Assembly (NCBI RefSeq): GCF_000224145.3
Contig: NW_004190398.2
Span: 342,310 to 406,309, forward strand
DNA: 64,000 bases
DNA from: Ciona intestinalis
Taxonomy: Eukaryota; Chordata; Ascidiacea; Phlebobranchia; Cionidae
Direction: 5' to 3'
Part shown: positions 34,201-45,119 of the stretch, in pieces
How the letters are laid out: every line of letters starts with the position of its first letter
Position numbering within the stretch: position 1 is the stretch's first letter
Position numbers and translations under genes: made by a program
Notes under the pieces: model-generated
The model's database searches: none
What the model was told of the DNA's origin: nothing
The model's input: only the letters and a program-made list of their open reading frames with translations

Positions 34201-37200
34201 ATGTCACAAATAAACTTTAAAAAATTTCCTACATAATATATATATTTTAATATTGTAAAACTTTTAAAAAAGGAAATAACAAACCTTTTCCACTGAGTTC
34301 CTTTAATTTAGCTTCAAGTTCTTTCCTTTTTCTTTTTTCACGTTCATATTTTTCCTTGGCCACACCATCGTCAGAGGAATCTTTTATTTAAAAATGAATG
34401 TTAAAAACCAAAAATATGCTAATAACCATTTGTTGGTGTTCGGTTTTAAACACCTAGTGGCCCCTTACAATTACCACGTATGTGAACGAGATGCCACGTT
34501 TTCAAGTATATAATTATTTTGTGCAAGAATTTTTTTTTTTGTAATTGTTGGTGACTGTTTTGTTTTGAATTTTTTATGTTTTTCCTGTATGGCTGACATT
34601 TTAGGCCCATTTAAGAAACCACTGGGTTGGAGCAATTGCTGTTAAGTATCTTACCAGAAAACACACGTGCTACAATGGTAGCAGCATCGAGCCTTGAATC
34701 CATAAACTCTGGGTTAGAGGCAGGCGTGCTAACCACTTTGCCACAGTGCCATGTATACTACAATAAACAATAGTATAGTAGGGTTGGGGAAGATGGGAAG
34801 CCCTTTCATTCTATTTTCTCGTCACATTTGGTAGTAGACAAAGAACATTTAAAGAATTATAAAACCGTTTCCTCACAACTCTCATAGACTGTTGATAATT
34901 GTTTAAAACACGATCAGAACACTTGAAAATTAGGCTAAAGGTGTGCCATCTTCCTCCACCCTACTATATATTATTTTACTAACCGACCTGTGTCAGAATG
35001 TGACGAGTCATCATCGCTGTCATCATCCGACTCAGCAGGAACTTGCTTCCCAGCGAGATTTAAAAGGGAGTTAAAATCGAGTCCAGCACCAGCGATTCTT
35101 GCCCGCTCTCTGTGTTTCTCTTGCTTTTTAATTTTTCTTTTCTCCTCCTCACTTGGAGGGAGCAGACTGTTCTGTTTGCTTCTACTACCTCCCTCAAATC
35201 CATTAGCCTACATACAAAAAAAATTACATTTATAAAGTACATTAGGATTTATAAAGTACATTAGAAAAAAAACATTTATAAAGTAAATTAGCTGTTTTTT
35301 AAGATTTATTTGCCCAGATACAGAAAAAATTTCCGAGCTAGACAAAAAAATTTACATTTTTTCTTTTCTTTTTTTTGAGGATGAAAAAAAAACATTTATA
35401 AAGTACACTAGCTGTTTTTAGGATTTATTTGACTAGATACAGAAAAATGTCCGAGCTAGGGTAGCACATAGATACCAAGAAAAACGTGTGTAATGTTCTC
35501 AGAGATAACAAAAAAGTATTGCGGAATATTATAGAATGCCAATCGATGCAGTTTGACAAGTATGTTCCCCCTGATTACAACACAAAAATAACACACCCAT
35601 ACCAAATAACAAACTTACCTTATGATAAATCTTATTCATGAAAGCTTTATGTCTTCTATCATCCTCAGGACTTAACTGAAAATCTTCTTTCTTTTGCTCT
35701 TTATGCAAACCAAGGTAGTCCTCCCCTCTGTATATCTGGTATAAATATACATGTGTAACTTTTAGGTTAGGCCTGTAATATTATGTACAGAGGTGTAAAG
35801 ATAGCGTAACTTTCCCCTATGTATATATAAAATAAATATAGATGTATCACTTTCAGATTTGGCCTGTTGTATGACTATATTATCCATGTTATAATTATAA
35901 ACATGGGTGTAAAAATAGGGTAACTTAATTTTTAAAACAGGGGTCACAACAGGGTCAGGGTAACCTTCTTATTTAAACGTATGAAATAAATATAGATGTA
36001 TAACATTCAGATTATCCCTGTTATCTTATAAACATAGGTGCAAAGATAGGGTAACTTAATTTTTAAACAGGGGTGACAATAGGGTAACTTTCCCCTCTAT
36101 ATATCTGATATTTATAGTTTTTAACCAGTTTTTAACTCTTAAAACGGGTTTATGGTAAAATTATATTGCGCAATGCGCATTAATTAAAAATGTTTGACAA
36201 CTTTTTAGGCCTGTTAAAATATGTTCACTCTGCAAGGACTGGGTAACGTAATATTAAAAACAGGGGTGAAATCATGTGTTTTGGTACCACAGTTATGCTC
36301 TCTAAAATAGGTTCACCCTGGTGTTGGCTACTAAGGAGGGGAGTCAAATGATATTGCACATTAATTAATGAAGTTTCTAATGTTTGACAACCTTTTGGTC
36401 ACAGTGAGTGTTATCACACTTTAACATTGTCACTCTGAAGTTACTAAAAATTAAAAACAATTTGACAGCCATGATTACCTAAAATATATGATAGCACTAT
36501 TTACAAAAAAGGTTGTTTAAATGAGTATAAAAATCACTGGATATTCTAAAAATACAATTTAGACAAATTCATAGAAAAGTCATAGCCTATATATATATAT
36601 ATATATACATATAAATACAATAACACTATGTCACTATCCATATAAAAGTTACTTAACTCGAAAACCTTAAGAGAATATGTGAACACTCTTATTTCAATAA
36701 AGAATAACACTGTATCTATCTACTTGTCCCAGACTATGTATTTACAAGGCTCGCCGCTGCTACCATTATGGGCGTATGTGTCCTTGGGCAAGACACTTAA
36801 CGGCAATTGCTCCAACCCAGTGGTCACTAATGGGTTGTCCAAATTATCAGCCATACATAAAAAAAATGAAAAAAATCCAAAAAAAATAATCACCCACAAA
36901 GTAACATACATGGTAACTCGTAAGCTGGCACGAGGTTTTAAACCCGTGTGATAACGACTGTCGTTTTCCGGCCACGCGAGGATAAAGTAAGTTATATTCA
37001 TTCATATTATATATATATGTGTTATTGACCTGTAAATTATCCTTTGTTCTCTTGGCCATTGCATTCGCTTTCCTTGTATGTTTTGCATCAACACGGAGTT
37101 TTTGAAGCGATTCCTTTTTCTTTTTTGCATGTTTTACTAAAATTGCGATAAAACTATTAAAATTAGTTATTTCATCCAATTATTTTTAAGGAAAGTACCA

Positions 37201-38705
37201 AAGTTTAAAGTATTTTAAACAGCAAAAGCCTATTTATATATAATTCGATCAAAATATAATAAATTTTCTTTTTTTTTCAACGTTTTTCTTTTTCCTTTTT
37301 TTTTCGAACAATTTATAAACTACATTAGCTGGCAAATTTAGGATTTTTTATTCACCATTTTCTAAGTACAATTTTGTAGCAAAAATAAAAATACTAACCT
37401 ACCCATACTAACCTACCCACTACCCATAAATATTATATGATAAAGTTAGGTATTATACAAAAGTATCTTGTTACATTGTTTTATTTCGTCTTCTTTCTTT
37501 TTGCGGAGAAACGCTTGAATAGCCGCTGGGTCGACATTCTTTTGAAGTTTCTTGGCGGCTTTAGGTTCCGTAGAGTAACCAATTTTCTTAAAGGAAAAAA
37601 TATAAATATTTAATCAATGAGGTGTCCTCCTAATTTGATAAGATTGATAAATATATTGAAGAGTAACCAATTTTCTAAAAGAAAAAATATATATAAAAAT
37701 GAACGAGGTGTTGTAGTGATTGATGTGTAAAAGCATTTGTAATTCCACATTTACCAAGATTGTATAGCAGCATGAAATAACACTGGTGGTGTGTACCGTC
37801 ATTAAACAAAAAACTGCCGCAATTTCCTAATCATTGTCAACAATTGTATTCCAATGTCATTGTTATATTATGGAAAAGGAAACTATTAAGTTTCGTCGGC
37901 GTTATGCCAGCTGACAACTATGCATGAAGTGAAATTTAGATAATGAAATATATATATTATATATCTGTGCCCGAAGCACACTCAACCACTACAGTGTCTT
38001 CTTAATCTCATAAGGTTGATGAATGTATAGTAGGGTGAGAGAAGATGGGACACCTATTCATTCTATTTTCTCTTCTCATTTGGTATTGAACAAAAAACTT
38101 TCAAAGAATTATAAAACTGTATGCTCACAACTCTCATAGACCGTTGCTAACTGTTTAAAACACGATAAGGATGTTTGGATATCATGTACTAAAGGTGTCC
38201 TATCTTCCCCCACCCTATTATAAAAATATTAAGGCCTGAGTTATGTATACTTGTGTATGACTATTTCCTATATGTTTACTTGGCACCAGTAAAGAATCCT
38301 CTGGTATATATAGCGGAATAGGATGGTGGAAAGTGCTAGGTTGGTGGTCAGGGGTTGATGGTTAAAGGGTCAGTGGTTATAGGGGTTAGTGGTAATAGGG
38401 GTTAGTGGTCTACAAATAAGGTGGGGAAGAATTCTTCACTAGCACCGTTTACTTTAATGTTTGACAGCATAGGCTAATGGGCATCAATACCAAACGTTTT
38501 AACCCGGATAAGGACAAAATTACATAAAAAACACACTTTGTATTCTGAGCACGTCTAGAATTAATACTGATATAGAACTAAAAGGATTTTCTGAAATACA
38601 AGATTAGTAACGAAGTTAACTTAAAGAAAAATTGCCCCTTACTTTTTGATTCGTCGCATCTTTCTTGTTTTTCTTCGCCAGAGAAATGACTTGGTTTAAA
38701 TCCAT
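31300..38705 (-). CDS. SPTY2D1: SPT2 chromatin protein (histone H3/H4 chaperone)
   Basis: Nuclear SPT2-family protein that binds H3-H4 through its C-terminal domain during transcription. Exons 5' to 3': 38643-38705, 37475-37586, 37030-37136, 35619-35735, 34988-35207, 34285-34380, 33275-33870, 32798-32898, 32192-32371, 31570-31711, 31300-31390. The N-terminal block contains an AIQAFL-type segment and AMAKRTKDN, as in vertebrate SPTY2D1. The middle is Lys/Ser-rich and disordered. The C-terminus has the acidic SDDDEYDSDMEGFIDD stretch followed by IFGYDRSKY, the family signature, then a basic coiled-coil end. Phases agree at every junction, but exon 7 enters in one frame and leaves in another: exon length totals 1825 nt, one over a multiple of three. 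The break is near 33500-33550. The short exon at 32798-32898 has no long open frame but is required to join exons 7 and 9 in phase. Expected length is about 607 residues. Confidence 0.93.
34432..34750 (-). mobile_element. SINE, reversed
   Basis: Body CACTGGGTTGGAGCAATTGC and head complement GGCGTGCTAACCACTTTGCC. In SPTY2D1 intron 5. Confidence 0.82.
34774..34970. mobile_element. MITE, about 195 bp family
   Basis: Ends TATAGTAGGGTTGGGGAAGA and CTTCCTCCACCCTACTATA. Directly follows a reversed SINE. Confidence 0.85.
35207..35465 (-). repeat. Short tandem repeats next to the SPTY2D1 exon 5 acceptor
   Basis: The block ACATTTATAAAGTACATTAG, or close variants, occurs four times at 35225-35410. A larger segment around 35275-35345 recurs at 35390-35460 (TAGCTGTTTTTAGGATTTATTTG-like). 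All lie in intron 4 beside the exon 5 acceptor. Confidence 0.7.
35719..36116 (-). repeat. Tandem array from the SPTY2D1 exon 4 acceptor
   Basis: Units of roughly 95-115 bp with shared blocks (GGTGTAAAGATAG, GTAACTTTCCCC, AATAAATATAGATGTAT). The exon 4 start and acceptor (35722-35745) are copied at 35813-35839 and, best, at 36091-36116, where an acceptor-like CAG is retained in front of the copied exon start. Confidence 0.8.
36745..37005 (+). mobile_element. SINE, head missing
   Basis: Body from GCTCGCCGCTGCTACCATTA through the tail to GAGGATAAAGTAAGTTATA. Next to SPTY2D1 exon 3. Confidence 0.82.
37571..37712 (-). repeat. Tandem duplication over the SPTY2D1 exon 2 acceptor
   Basis: GAGTAACCAATTTTCT at 37573-37588 recurs at 37661-37676, period 88. 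The similarity continues through the intron side to a shared GAGGTGT block. The copy includes 14 nt of exon. Confidence 0.88.
38025..38223. mobile_element. MITE, about 195 bp family
   Basis: Ends TATAGTAGGGTGAGAGAAGA and TATCTTCCCCCACCCTATTA. In SPTY2D1 intron 1. Confidence 0.85.
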
Positions 38706-38825
38706 GGCACTACAGATACATCCTTCTTACACTGGAGACAAGACTATACTGAATCAGAAATCTCTTTTTACATTAATTTTTTTTCGCAAGGGGTTTTTCA
38801 AGGCCTTTTCGCCATATGTAGATGG

Positions 38826-38833
38826 TGACGTCA
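38826..38833. promoter_or_regulatory. CRE/ATF palindrome upstream of SPTY2D1
   Basis: A perfect TGACGTCA about 120 nt upstream of the SPTY2D1 ATG. The same 8-mer sits just upstream of the neighbouring phase-0 gene. Confidence 0.4.
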
Positions 38834-39112
38834 TTAAGTAGTTTATTTCTCCCTAAATAAAACGATTCAGTCTATCCACATTTTGCTACGCATTTGTTGT
38901 GATTTAAGAGGGACCACGCCTTTAAAAACTTAGATAACAAAGGTTTAACTTTTGATATATTGAACTCGGTTTGAAAAGCACGAAAAAAACATGCATGTAA
39001 ATTTATGAATGAATGTAACTTGCTTTATCCTCGCGTGGTTGGGAAACTACAGTCGTTAAAACACGGGTCTTCTGTTTCAAACACCTTATGCCAGCTAACC
39101 ACTTATCATGTA

Positions 39113-39232
39113 CACTGGGGTAGGTGAAGACGGGACACCATTTCATTCCATTCTCGTCCCATCCGGTAATAAACAAAAAATATTCAAAGAAATGATAGGT
39201 GTTCCATCTTCTCCCACCCTACTATATTATTT
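39113..39232. mobile_element. MITE, internally deleted
   Basis: About 120 bp with GGGACACCATTTCATTCCA and CCATCTTCTCCCACCCTACT. Confidence 0.75.
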
Positions 39233-39324
39233 GCAAACATACACCGCAGGAGCGTAAGCTCTAAAGACATGGTTAGTAGGGCGGCTTTAACTTAACGGTG
39301 GTGGCGGCCATCGTTCGGCGCCGC

Positions 39325-39630
39325 AGCACAGTTGGTTAGCGCGCCTGTCTCGAACCCAAGGGTAATGGGTTCAAGGCTTGTCGCCGCTACCATTGTGGGC
39401 GTAAGTGTCCTTGGGCAAGACAATTAACGACAATTGCTCCAACCCGGCGGAAAAACCACAGTCGTAATTGGGCGTTCTGTTTCACACATCATAGTTTTGC
39501 CAGCTTAATTACGATTTACTACGTATGTATAGCTTTGTAAGTGATCAATTTCCCTGTATATGGCTAACAATATAGACGACCTATTAATGACCACTTGGTT
39601 GTTGCAATTGCAATTAAATTATTTGCCTTA
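39325..39630. mobile_element. Head-to-head SINE fragments
   Basis: A plus-oriented head (AGCACAGTTGGTTAGCGCGC) to about 39445 runs directly into a minus-oriented tail and body to about 39630. Confidence 0.75.
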
Positions 39631-39757
39631 TATGATACACAATCACTTTAGTAGCCAGTTAAATTTAACTCTAATATTTTTTTGTAAATTTTGTTTGTTT
39701 TTTTTGCACCAGAATAAACACGACTTGTCTTATGTTAGACTAGAGATAGGGATAGTT

Positions 39758-39763
39758 TTTATT
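39758..39763 (-). terminator. Candidate polyadenylation signal of the phase-0 gene
   Basis: AATAAA on the minus strand about 140 nt past the stop at 39901. It is the nearest good hexamer that I saw. Confidence 0.35.
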
Positions 39764-39900
39764 TTTATAAATTTTTATAAGTTAGACATTTAAAGGGGCG
39801 CTTAGATTACTCTACAATTAATATTGCACTTCGTGCTATGCAATGTAAACGCCCCTTTATAAAAGCGCAATATAGTATACAGTATATAGGTAAAATAAAG

Positions 39901-42900
39901 TCATTTAAATAGTTTTTTGATCCTCTTGCCCATCTTTCGTAAAAGATGGCAGCATCCGCATCCATTGTTTTGTGCGTCATCGTGGTCATCGTGATCATCG
40001 TCTTCATAAGAAGACGTTACCACGACGATGACTTCAGTTTTGCTGCAGTGTGGCATGGGGCTGACTTTGCCGCAGCGACGCGGAAGGAAAACGAAGTGGG
40101 GAGATGGTGACGGTGGAGGGGTGGTGGCTTTCTGTGCAACGAGAGAGAAGTCGTAACTGTCGGTGTCACTCTCGTCTGACTCGATGTATGGACCCGGATC
40201 TGATGTGGCTTTGCGCTGTGGGGTAATTTTCCGGAGCTTTTTGCGCTTGGGAGGCAGCAGTGGGGGAGAGATGGGAAGAGGACTGGAGGACTTTGTTGAA
40301 TCCTTGTCCTCATCTTCGTCCTCTTCGGGAAAATCGTCTTCCTGGATGGGAGAGCAAGTGTTCGAAAACGCTCCCCCGACGAATTTCAGTCGTTTTTCCA
40401 ACAGTGGATAAAACGCTGAGAAATATTGGCATTTCATTCTGTGTATACGAAGCGAATAATCGACTTCGTATTCCCCAAGCTGTGGCCCACATCCGTAATA
40501 TCGGTTTGCGTGGTCGCACCTTTGTCTCCATTCATCCTGTAAAGCAAAAATTCCGTTTAACCATCACTCTTTCAACGATTTAACTACATAAATATATAGT
40601 ACTGTGAGGGAAGACGGGACACATTTAGACCATAATATCCAAATATCCTGATCGTGGTTTAAACAATTAACAACGGTATCTGGAAGTCTTCAGGATACGG
40701 TTTTATAATTCTTTAAATGTTCTTTGTTTACTATCAATCGGGACTCAAAAATAGAATGAAAAGGTGTCCCATCTTCCCCCATCCTACTCTAACAAATTAC
40801 AGTACAATTGAAAAAAACGTGTCCCTATAATAGGTTTTACGGGGAATACTTACATAGCACATAACATTGCTTCGACTCAGAACTCCCCAACACGCAGGTG
40901 TACGAGGATTTGCCTGAACCTCGTCGTCCGAGTCGCTACAGCTCTCGAAATCGTCTTCATAATCAGTGTACGACTGTAAAACAATAACGTTAAGTGCTTG
41001 CCGCCAGATACAAGGGAATAGCTTGCCGTCAGAGACAAGAACAAGTTTGAGACTTACTTTCGGCAGTTCTGAGTCTTCAATGGGGCTTGTGGGAGGATTT
41101 TCTAATGTCGATGGATCATTATTCTATAAAATATGAGTATTGTTAGATTTATGTACCTAATGCTTAAAAATTCTCTAGCTTATCAGCCACACAGAAAAAA
41201 CTATCACGCAAAAATTGCATACGTGGTAACTAATAAACGGGCACGAGGTCAAATTAAGACTCGTTGTGTAACTTTTTAAGTTGCCACGCCAAGAAAAATG
41301 AGGGATTTTGAATTCAAATCGATCAATGAAATGCCTAATAATAAATACCTTTACATTGACTTCGGTTTCAACGTTTGTTGGAAATTCTCGGCTTAAACTT
41401 GGAGAAAGAGGTGTCACATCATCGGCTTTTATCTAAGAATGAAAATGTTATAAGTCAACTACTTTAATTTAACCTGTATAAAAATAACTTGTAACTTTTT
41501 ACTTTATCCTCGCGTGGCCGAAAAACGACAGTCGTTATAACATGGATGTTCTGTTTCATACACCTCATGCCAGCTTACGAGTTACCATGTATGTTACTTT
41601 ATGTGTGGCTGTTAATTTTTTTCATGATCATTTATATCGCTACCATTCAGTAACTCACCTCAGTTATTGAGGTTCCGTCATTTAGCTTTTGCACTCCTGA
41701 TGTGCACGGTTCTGGATTAGAAATCTGAAATTCAAAAATAACGTTCAGATATTAATAAAAAATGATCCATTCTACACTGTGCTTGCGTTCCTATATTGCA
41801 AAATAGGCAAGGAAACTGGGATGTAGACCAGAGTGGCCTATTAGGGTAAAAACCCCATTAGCTTCACAAAATAATAAATTTCTTACTAACCTCTGAAGCG
41901 GTTTCAAACTCGGACGTATCAGGTGAACTGTCAGTTGCCAATTTCTGTGATAATTTGAATATTAAAATCGTTTCTATGTTAGATATATGGTTTATAATTT
42001 ATTATAATTACCTCTCGCGTTATCTCTTCTCTAGTTTTGGTCTCGTTAAGCGCCCCTTCGCTCTGTGGGAAAAAAATAAACGTTGTAGGCCTACAGTACT
42101 GTGGGGTAATATGGGACATCTTTGGCACATAGTATCAAAATATCCTCATTGTGTTTTAAACAATTAACAACGGTCTATGGAAGTCGTGAAGATACGGTTT
42201 TATATTTTATAATGTTCACTACCAAATAGGGCAAGAAAATAGAATAAAAAGGCGCCCTATCTTCCCCGACCCTACTATATTATATGAATGTTATTTGTAG
42301 CTATAAGTTTTAACTTACCTTCGCTCCCATGATTGATCTGTATGCAGCAGACCTTTGCCTCTCTTGTGGGATAAACTGCAATGGAGAATAAAGTTAGGGC
42401 GCTCACATTGTAGATAAAGGAACCGGATAAGATGCTCCATGCTGCTACAACGTATATAGTACTGTGGGGGGAGATAGGACACCTTTAGCACTTAATATCC
42501 AAATATCCTGATCGTGTTTTAAACAATTAACAATGGTCTATGGTAGTTATAAGGATACAGTTTTATAATTCTTTGAATTTTCTTTGTTTAACTACGAAAA
42601 GAGACGAAATAATAGAACGAAAAGGTGTCCAATCTTTTCCCACCCTACTATATGTGTCTTTGGCCAAGATACTTTACTGTCTTTGCTTCAACCCAGTGGT
42701 CATTGGGTTGTTTTATTTGTAACCTATAAAAAAATGTAAAAAAGTTAAGTCGTTACTCACAAAAGAAACTGATCCGGACGGAGTTGTCGATCTGTTGACT
42801 TCGTTCGGTTTAAACGATTTACTCGCATGGCCTTTCATCTAGAATTAAAGTCGCTGTTGTTACTACTTTGCTCTCAAATGGACAAGTCACATATAAGCGG

Positions 42901-45109
42901 ACGAACAAAGACATGACGACAACGAAGTTTGAAATCCAGATTGTATCCAAACAGACAAAAATATACACAGGACAAACAGGAACCGTGAAAATTGATTGAG
43001 TTCCGCCAAGTTATTACTGAAAAGATATTTTAAAAGTTAATTTTCTACAGACTCTTGCGTGCTTGTAGTTAAACTTAAGATACAAGAATTAGTATACATA
43101 AAAAAACGTATAGTATAGAATGGAGGAGGACTGGATAATTTTAGCACATAGTATCCAAATACCATGATCGTGTTTTAAACATTTAACAACGGTCTATGGG
43201 AGTCGTGAGGTTATGGTTTTATAATTCTTTGAATGTTCTTTGTTTACTACCAAATGGGATGAGAAAATAGAATGAAAAGGTGTTCCATTTCCCCCGTACT
43301 ATATTTAGTGTAAAAATTGCAAAAGGTGTTATAGTTAACTTACCCCACGGCCGTCCCACATTGTAAAAAGCTCCTTGCGTCGCCTCTCATGTTGCCTGCG
43401 TGCTCGCTGTCCTTCCTAAATAAAAGAATAAAGTTAACGAACGTCTGAGTGAATTTCATGTAAAATGAACTCACCTCTGTGTGAGGAAAGCTAGTAGAAG
43501 GACCAGGAAGATTTTCGTTGTTTTGATTGTTCTGTGTACGATTAAACGCATTGCATTAAAGATTAAAGTATGTTTGATATGCAAAGGTGAAGAAGTACTT
43601 GATCTAAGCTTGATTTATAAAAAGAAATCACTCACAAGAGTAAAGTACATGGTAACTCGTAAGCTGGCACGAGGTGTATGAAACAGAACATCCGTGTTAT
43701 AACGACTGTCGTTTTCTGGCCACGCGAGGATAAAGTAAGTTACATTTATTCATTCACACATTTGGAAAGAAATATTTAATGAAGTTACCTCAGCCTCTGC
43801 CTTTTTCCATTGTCTCCACCTCGCTTTAAACTCCTCTGAAACCTCTTGCGTCCCCTATAAGAGAAACATGCGTTATCTAATAGAGGGTTAATTGCGTTCC
43901 CTACAGAAACATGTTTTTTTTTCCAATAGAAACATGTGTTAAAAAAAAGAAATTTGGTAAATGTTAAAAAAACAAAAAGTTACCTCGTCAAGATCGACAT
44001 ACATGTCGTAAGGACCTTCTGGCACCACGTTTTTATTTTTGCCATCACCCTGAAAAAACAACAATCATAAGACTTTTGTCTACCTAAAACGGAGCTTGAT
44101 AGGCTATATAGGGCTGGAATGCTAGATGTATATCAGATATGTTCTGAACAGGAATAATGGTATAATTACCTCGACTTTTTGCTTCTCCCAGCGACCCCAC
44201 ATCTTCTTAAACTTATCGGAAACTTCCTTAGTTTCCTGTAAATGTAAAACGTGAGTTTGTAAAGAAAAGAATGAAATGTATAGTAGGGTGGGGGAAGACG
44301 GGGCACCTTTAGCACGTAATATCCAAATATCCTGATCGTGTTTTAAACAATTAACAACGATTCATGTGAATCGTGAGGATACGGTTTTATAATTCTTTGA
44401 ATGTTCTTTGTTTACTACCAAATGGGATGAGAAAGTACAATGAAAAGGTATAGTATCTTCCCCCACCCTACTATAGCATATATGAGTTATAACAACATAA
44501 ATTGCCAAAGCGTATATAACATAATAATTGAAACTTATTTTTACCTCGTCTAGATCGACGTACATTTCATACGGCGAATACCAGCTCACTTCCTCGTCGC
44601 CCGCCTGCAAATTACATTGAATTTATTATATTTGCTGCATATGTTTTGTTGTGATATGAAATACTGCACAGTGCGGTGGTCTGTTTATATAAAAGTTAAT
44701 GAATGTAACTTGCTTTGTGCCTGCGTGTACAGGGAAATGACAGTCGTTATAACACCGATATAGGATATAATGGTTCTTCATATAGAAGATATTGATTGAA
44801 TTTAGACTATACATAAGCCTATTACGTGTAGGTATTTAACTGATATAATGGGTTAACTCTGGTCTAATGCCTATAGTACCCATGATGTGTCTATATGCGT
44901 AGGACTTTATTCATGTACAAAATGTGACATGGATTTTACATTAGAATTAATAGGAGTGACTTGTGTTTTTCAGTGTGATAGATAGAACATATAGTCCCGT
45001 ATACCAAAAATATATAAAACTTGTACCGAGTAATACGTACCTGATTTTGCGAACCAGCATTTGACCATTTCGCCCATTCTGGCTTTCGATCATTATTATC
45101 GGAATCCAT
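39901..45109 (-). CDS. Unrecognised protein encoded by 16 phase-0 exons
   Basis: Exons 5' to 3': 45041-45109, 44545-44604, 44170-44235, 43984-44049, 43789-43854, 43475-43531, 43344-43415, 42761-42838, 42319-42375, 42012-42062, 41891-41944, 41659-41724, 41349-41432, 41058-41123, 40854-40973, 39901-40536. Every exon is a multiple of three, every intron is phase 0, and the total is 555 residues plus stop. The start MDSDNNDRKPEWAKW follows a strong AG acceptor by 8 nt. Exons 2 and 4 both end in MYVDLDE, and exons 3 and 5 both contain a VS(D/E)-F--W--W pattern, so a two-exon unit is duplicated. The middle exons are Ser/Thr/Pro/Glu-rich and probably disordered. Exon 15 is acidic. The last exon has a Cys/Tyr/Arg-rich block starting DEWRQRCDHANRYYGCG, a Glu/Asp tract, Pro- and Lys-rich stretches, a DD/HDD run, and a cysteine cluster then basic end (CGCC...KRIKKLFK). 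I recognise no family. Consistent GT-AG junctions in one frame make it a real gene. Confidence 0.82.
40594..40790. mobile_element. MITE in the last intron of the phase-0 gene
   Basis: Ends ATATAGTACTGTGAGGGAAG and CATCTTCCCCCATCCTACT. It makes up most of a 317 bp intron. Confidence 0.85.
42093..42283. mobile_element. MITE in phase-0 gene intron 9
   Basis: Ends AGTACTGTGGGGTAATATGG and TATCTTCCCCGACCCTACTA. It fills about 190 of 256 bp of the intron. Confidence 0.85.
42455..42653. mobile_element. MITE in phase-0 gene intron 8
   Basis: Ends TATAGTACTGTGGGGGGAGA and TCTTTTCCCACCCTACTA. Confidence 0.85.
43108..43304. mobile_element. MITE in phase-0 gene intron 7, degraded left end
   Basis: Internal AACAACGGTCTATGGGAGTC and the right end TTCCATTTCCCCCGTACTAT. 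Confidence 0.8.
43630..43760 (+). mobile_element. SINE tail fragment
   Basis: AGTACATGGTAACTCGTAAG through AGGATAAAGTAAGTTACA, in phase-0 gene intron 5. Confidence 0.8.
44278..44476. mobile_element. MITE in phase-0 gene intron 2
   Basis: Ends TATAGTAGGGTGGGGGAAGA and TATCTTCCCCCACCCTACTA. It fills about two thirds of a 309 bp intron (44236-44544). Confidence 0.87.
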
Positions 45110-45116
45110 ATTTCAA

Positions 45117-45119
45117 ACT
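45117..45119 (-). promoter_or_regulatory. 3' splice acceptor just upstream of the phase-0 gene ATG
   Basis: The minus strand reads a T-rich stretch ending TCTACAG, then 8 nt (TTTGAAAT), then the ATG. No matching upstream exon is obvious. Ciona is known to use spliced-leader trans-splicing, so this may be a leader addition site; an ordinary 5' UTR intron is the alternative. Confidence 0.4.

Larger units (their letters stand above)
38706..39900. other. Interval between the phase-0 gene and SPTY2D1
   Basis: 1.2 kb with the CRE at 38826, SINE fragments (39000-39110, 39325-39630), a short MITE (39113-39232) and the 3' flank of the phase-0 gene. No gene seen. Confidence 0.6.

Noticed and set aside
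36847..37179. 110-codon minus-strand frame as a separate gene
   Set aside because: It is SPTY2D1 exon 3 extended on one side into intron and on the other into a SINE.
38330..38420. Telomere-like GGGTTAGTGG repeats (also 21840-21895)
   Set aside because: Irregular purine-rich runs of a few units only; no consistent TTAGGG array.
40017..40583. Overlapping frames on both strands at the phase-0 gene's last exon
   Set aside because: Shadows of the 212-codon last exon, whose frame joins in phase with exon 15 and ends in a stop at 39901.
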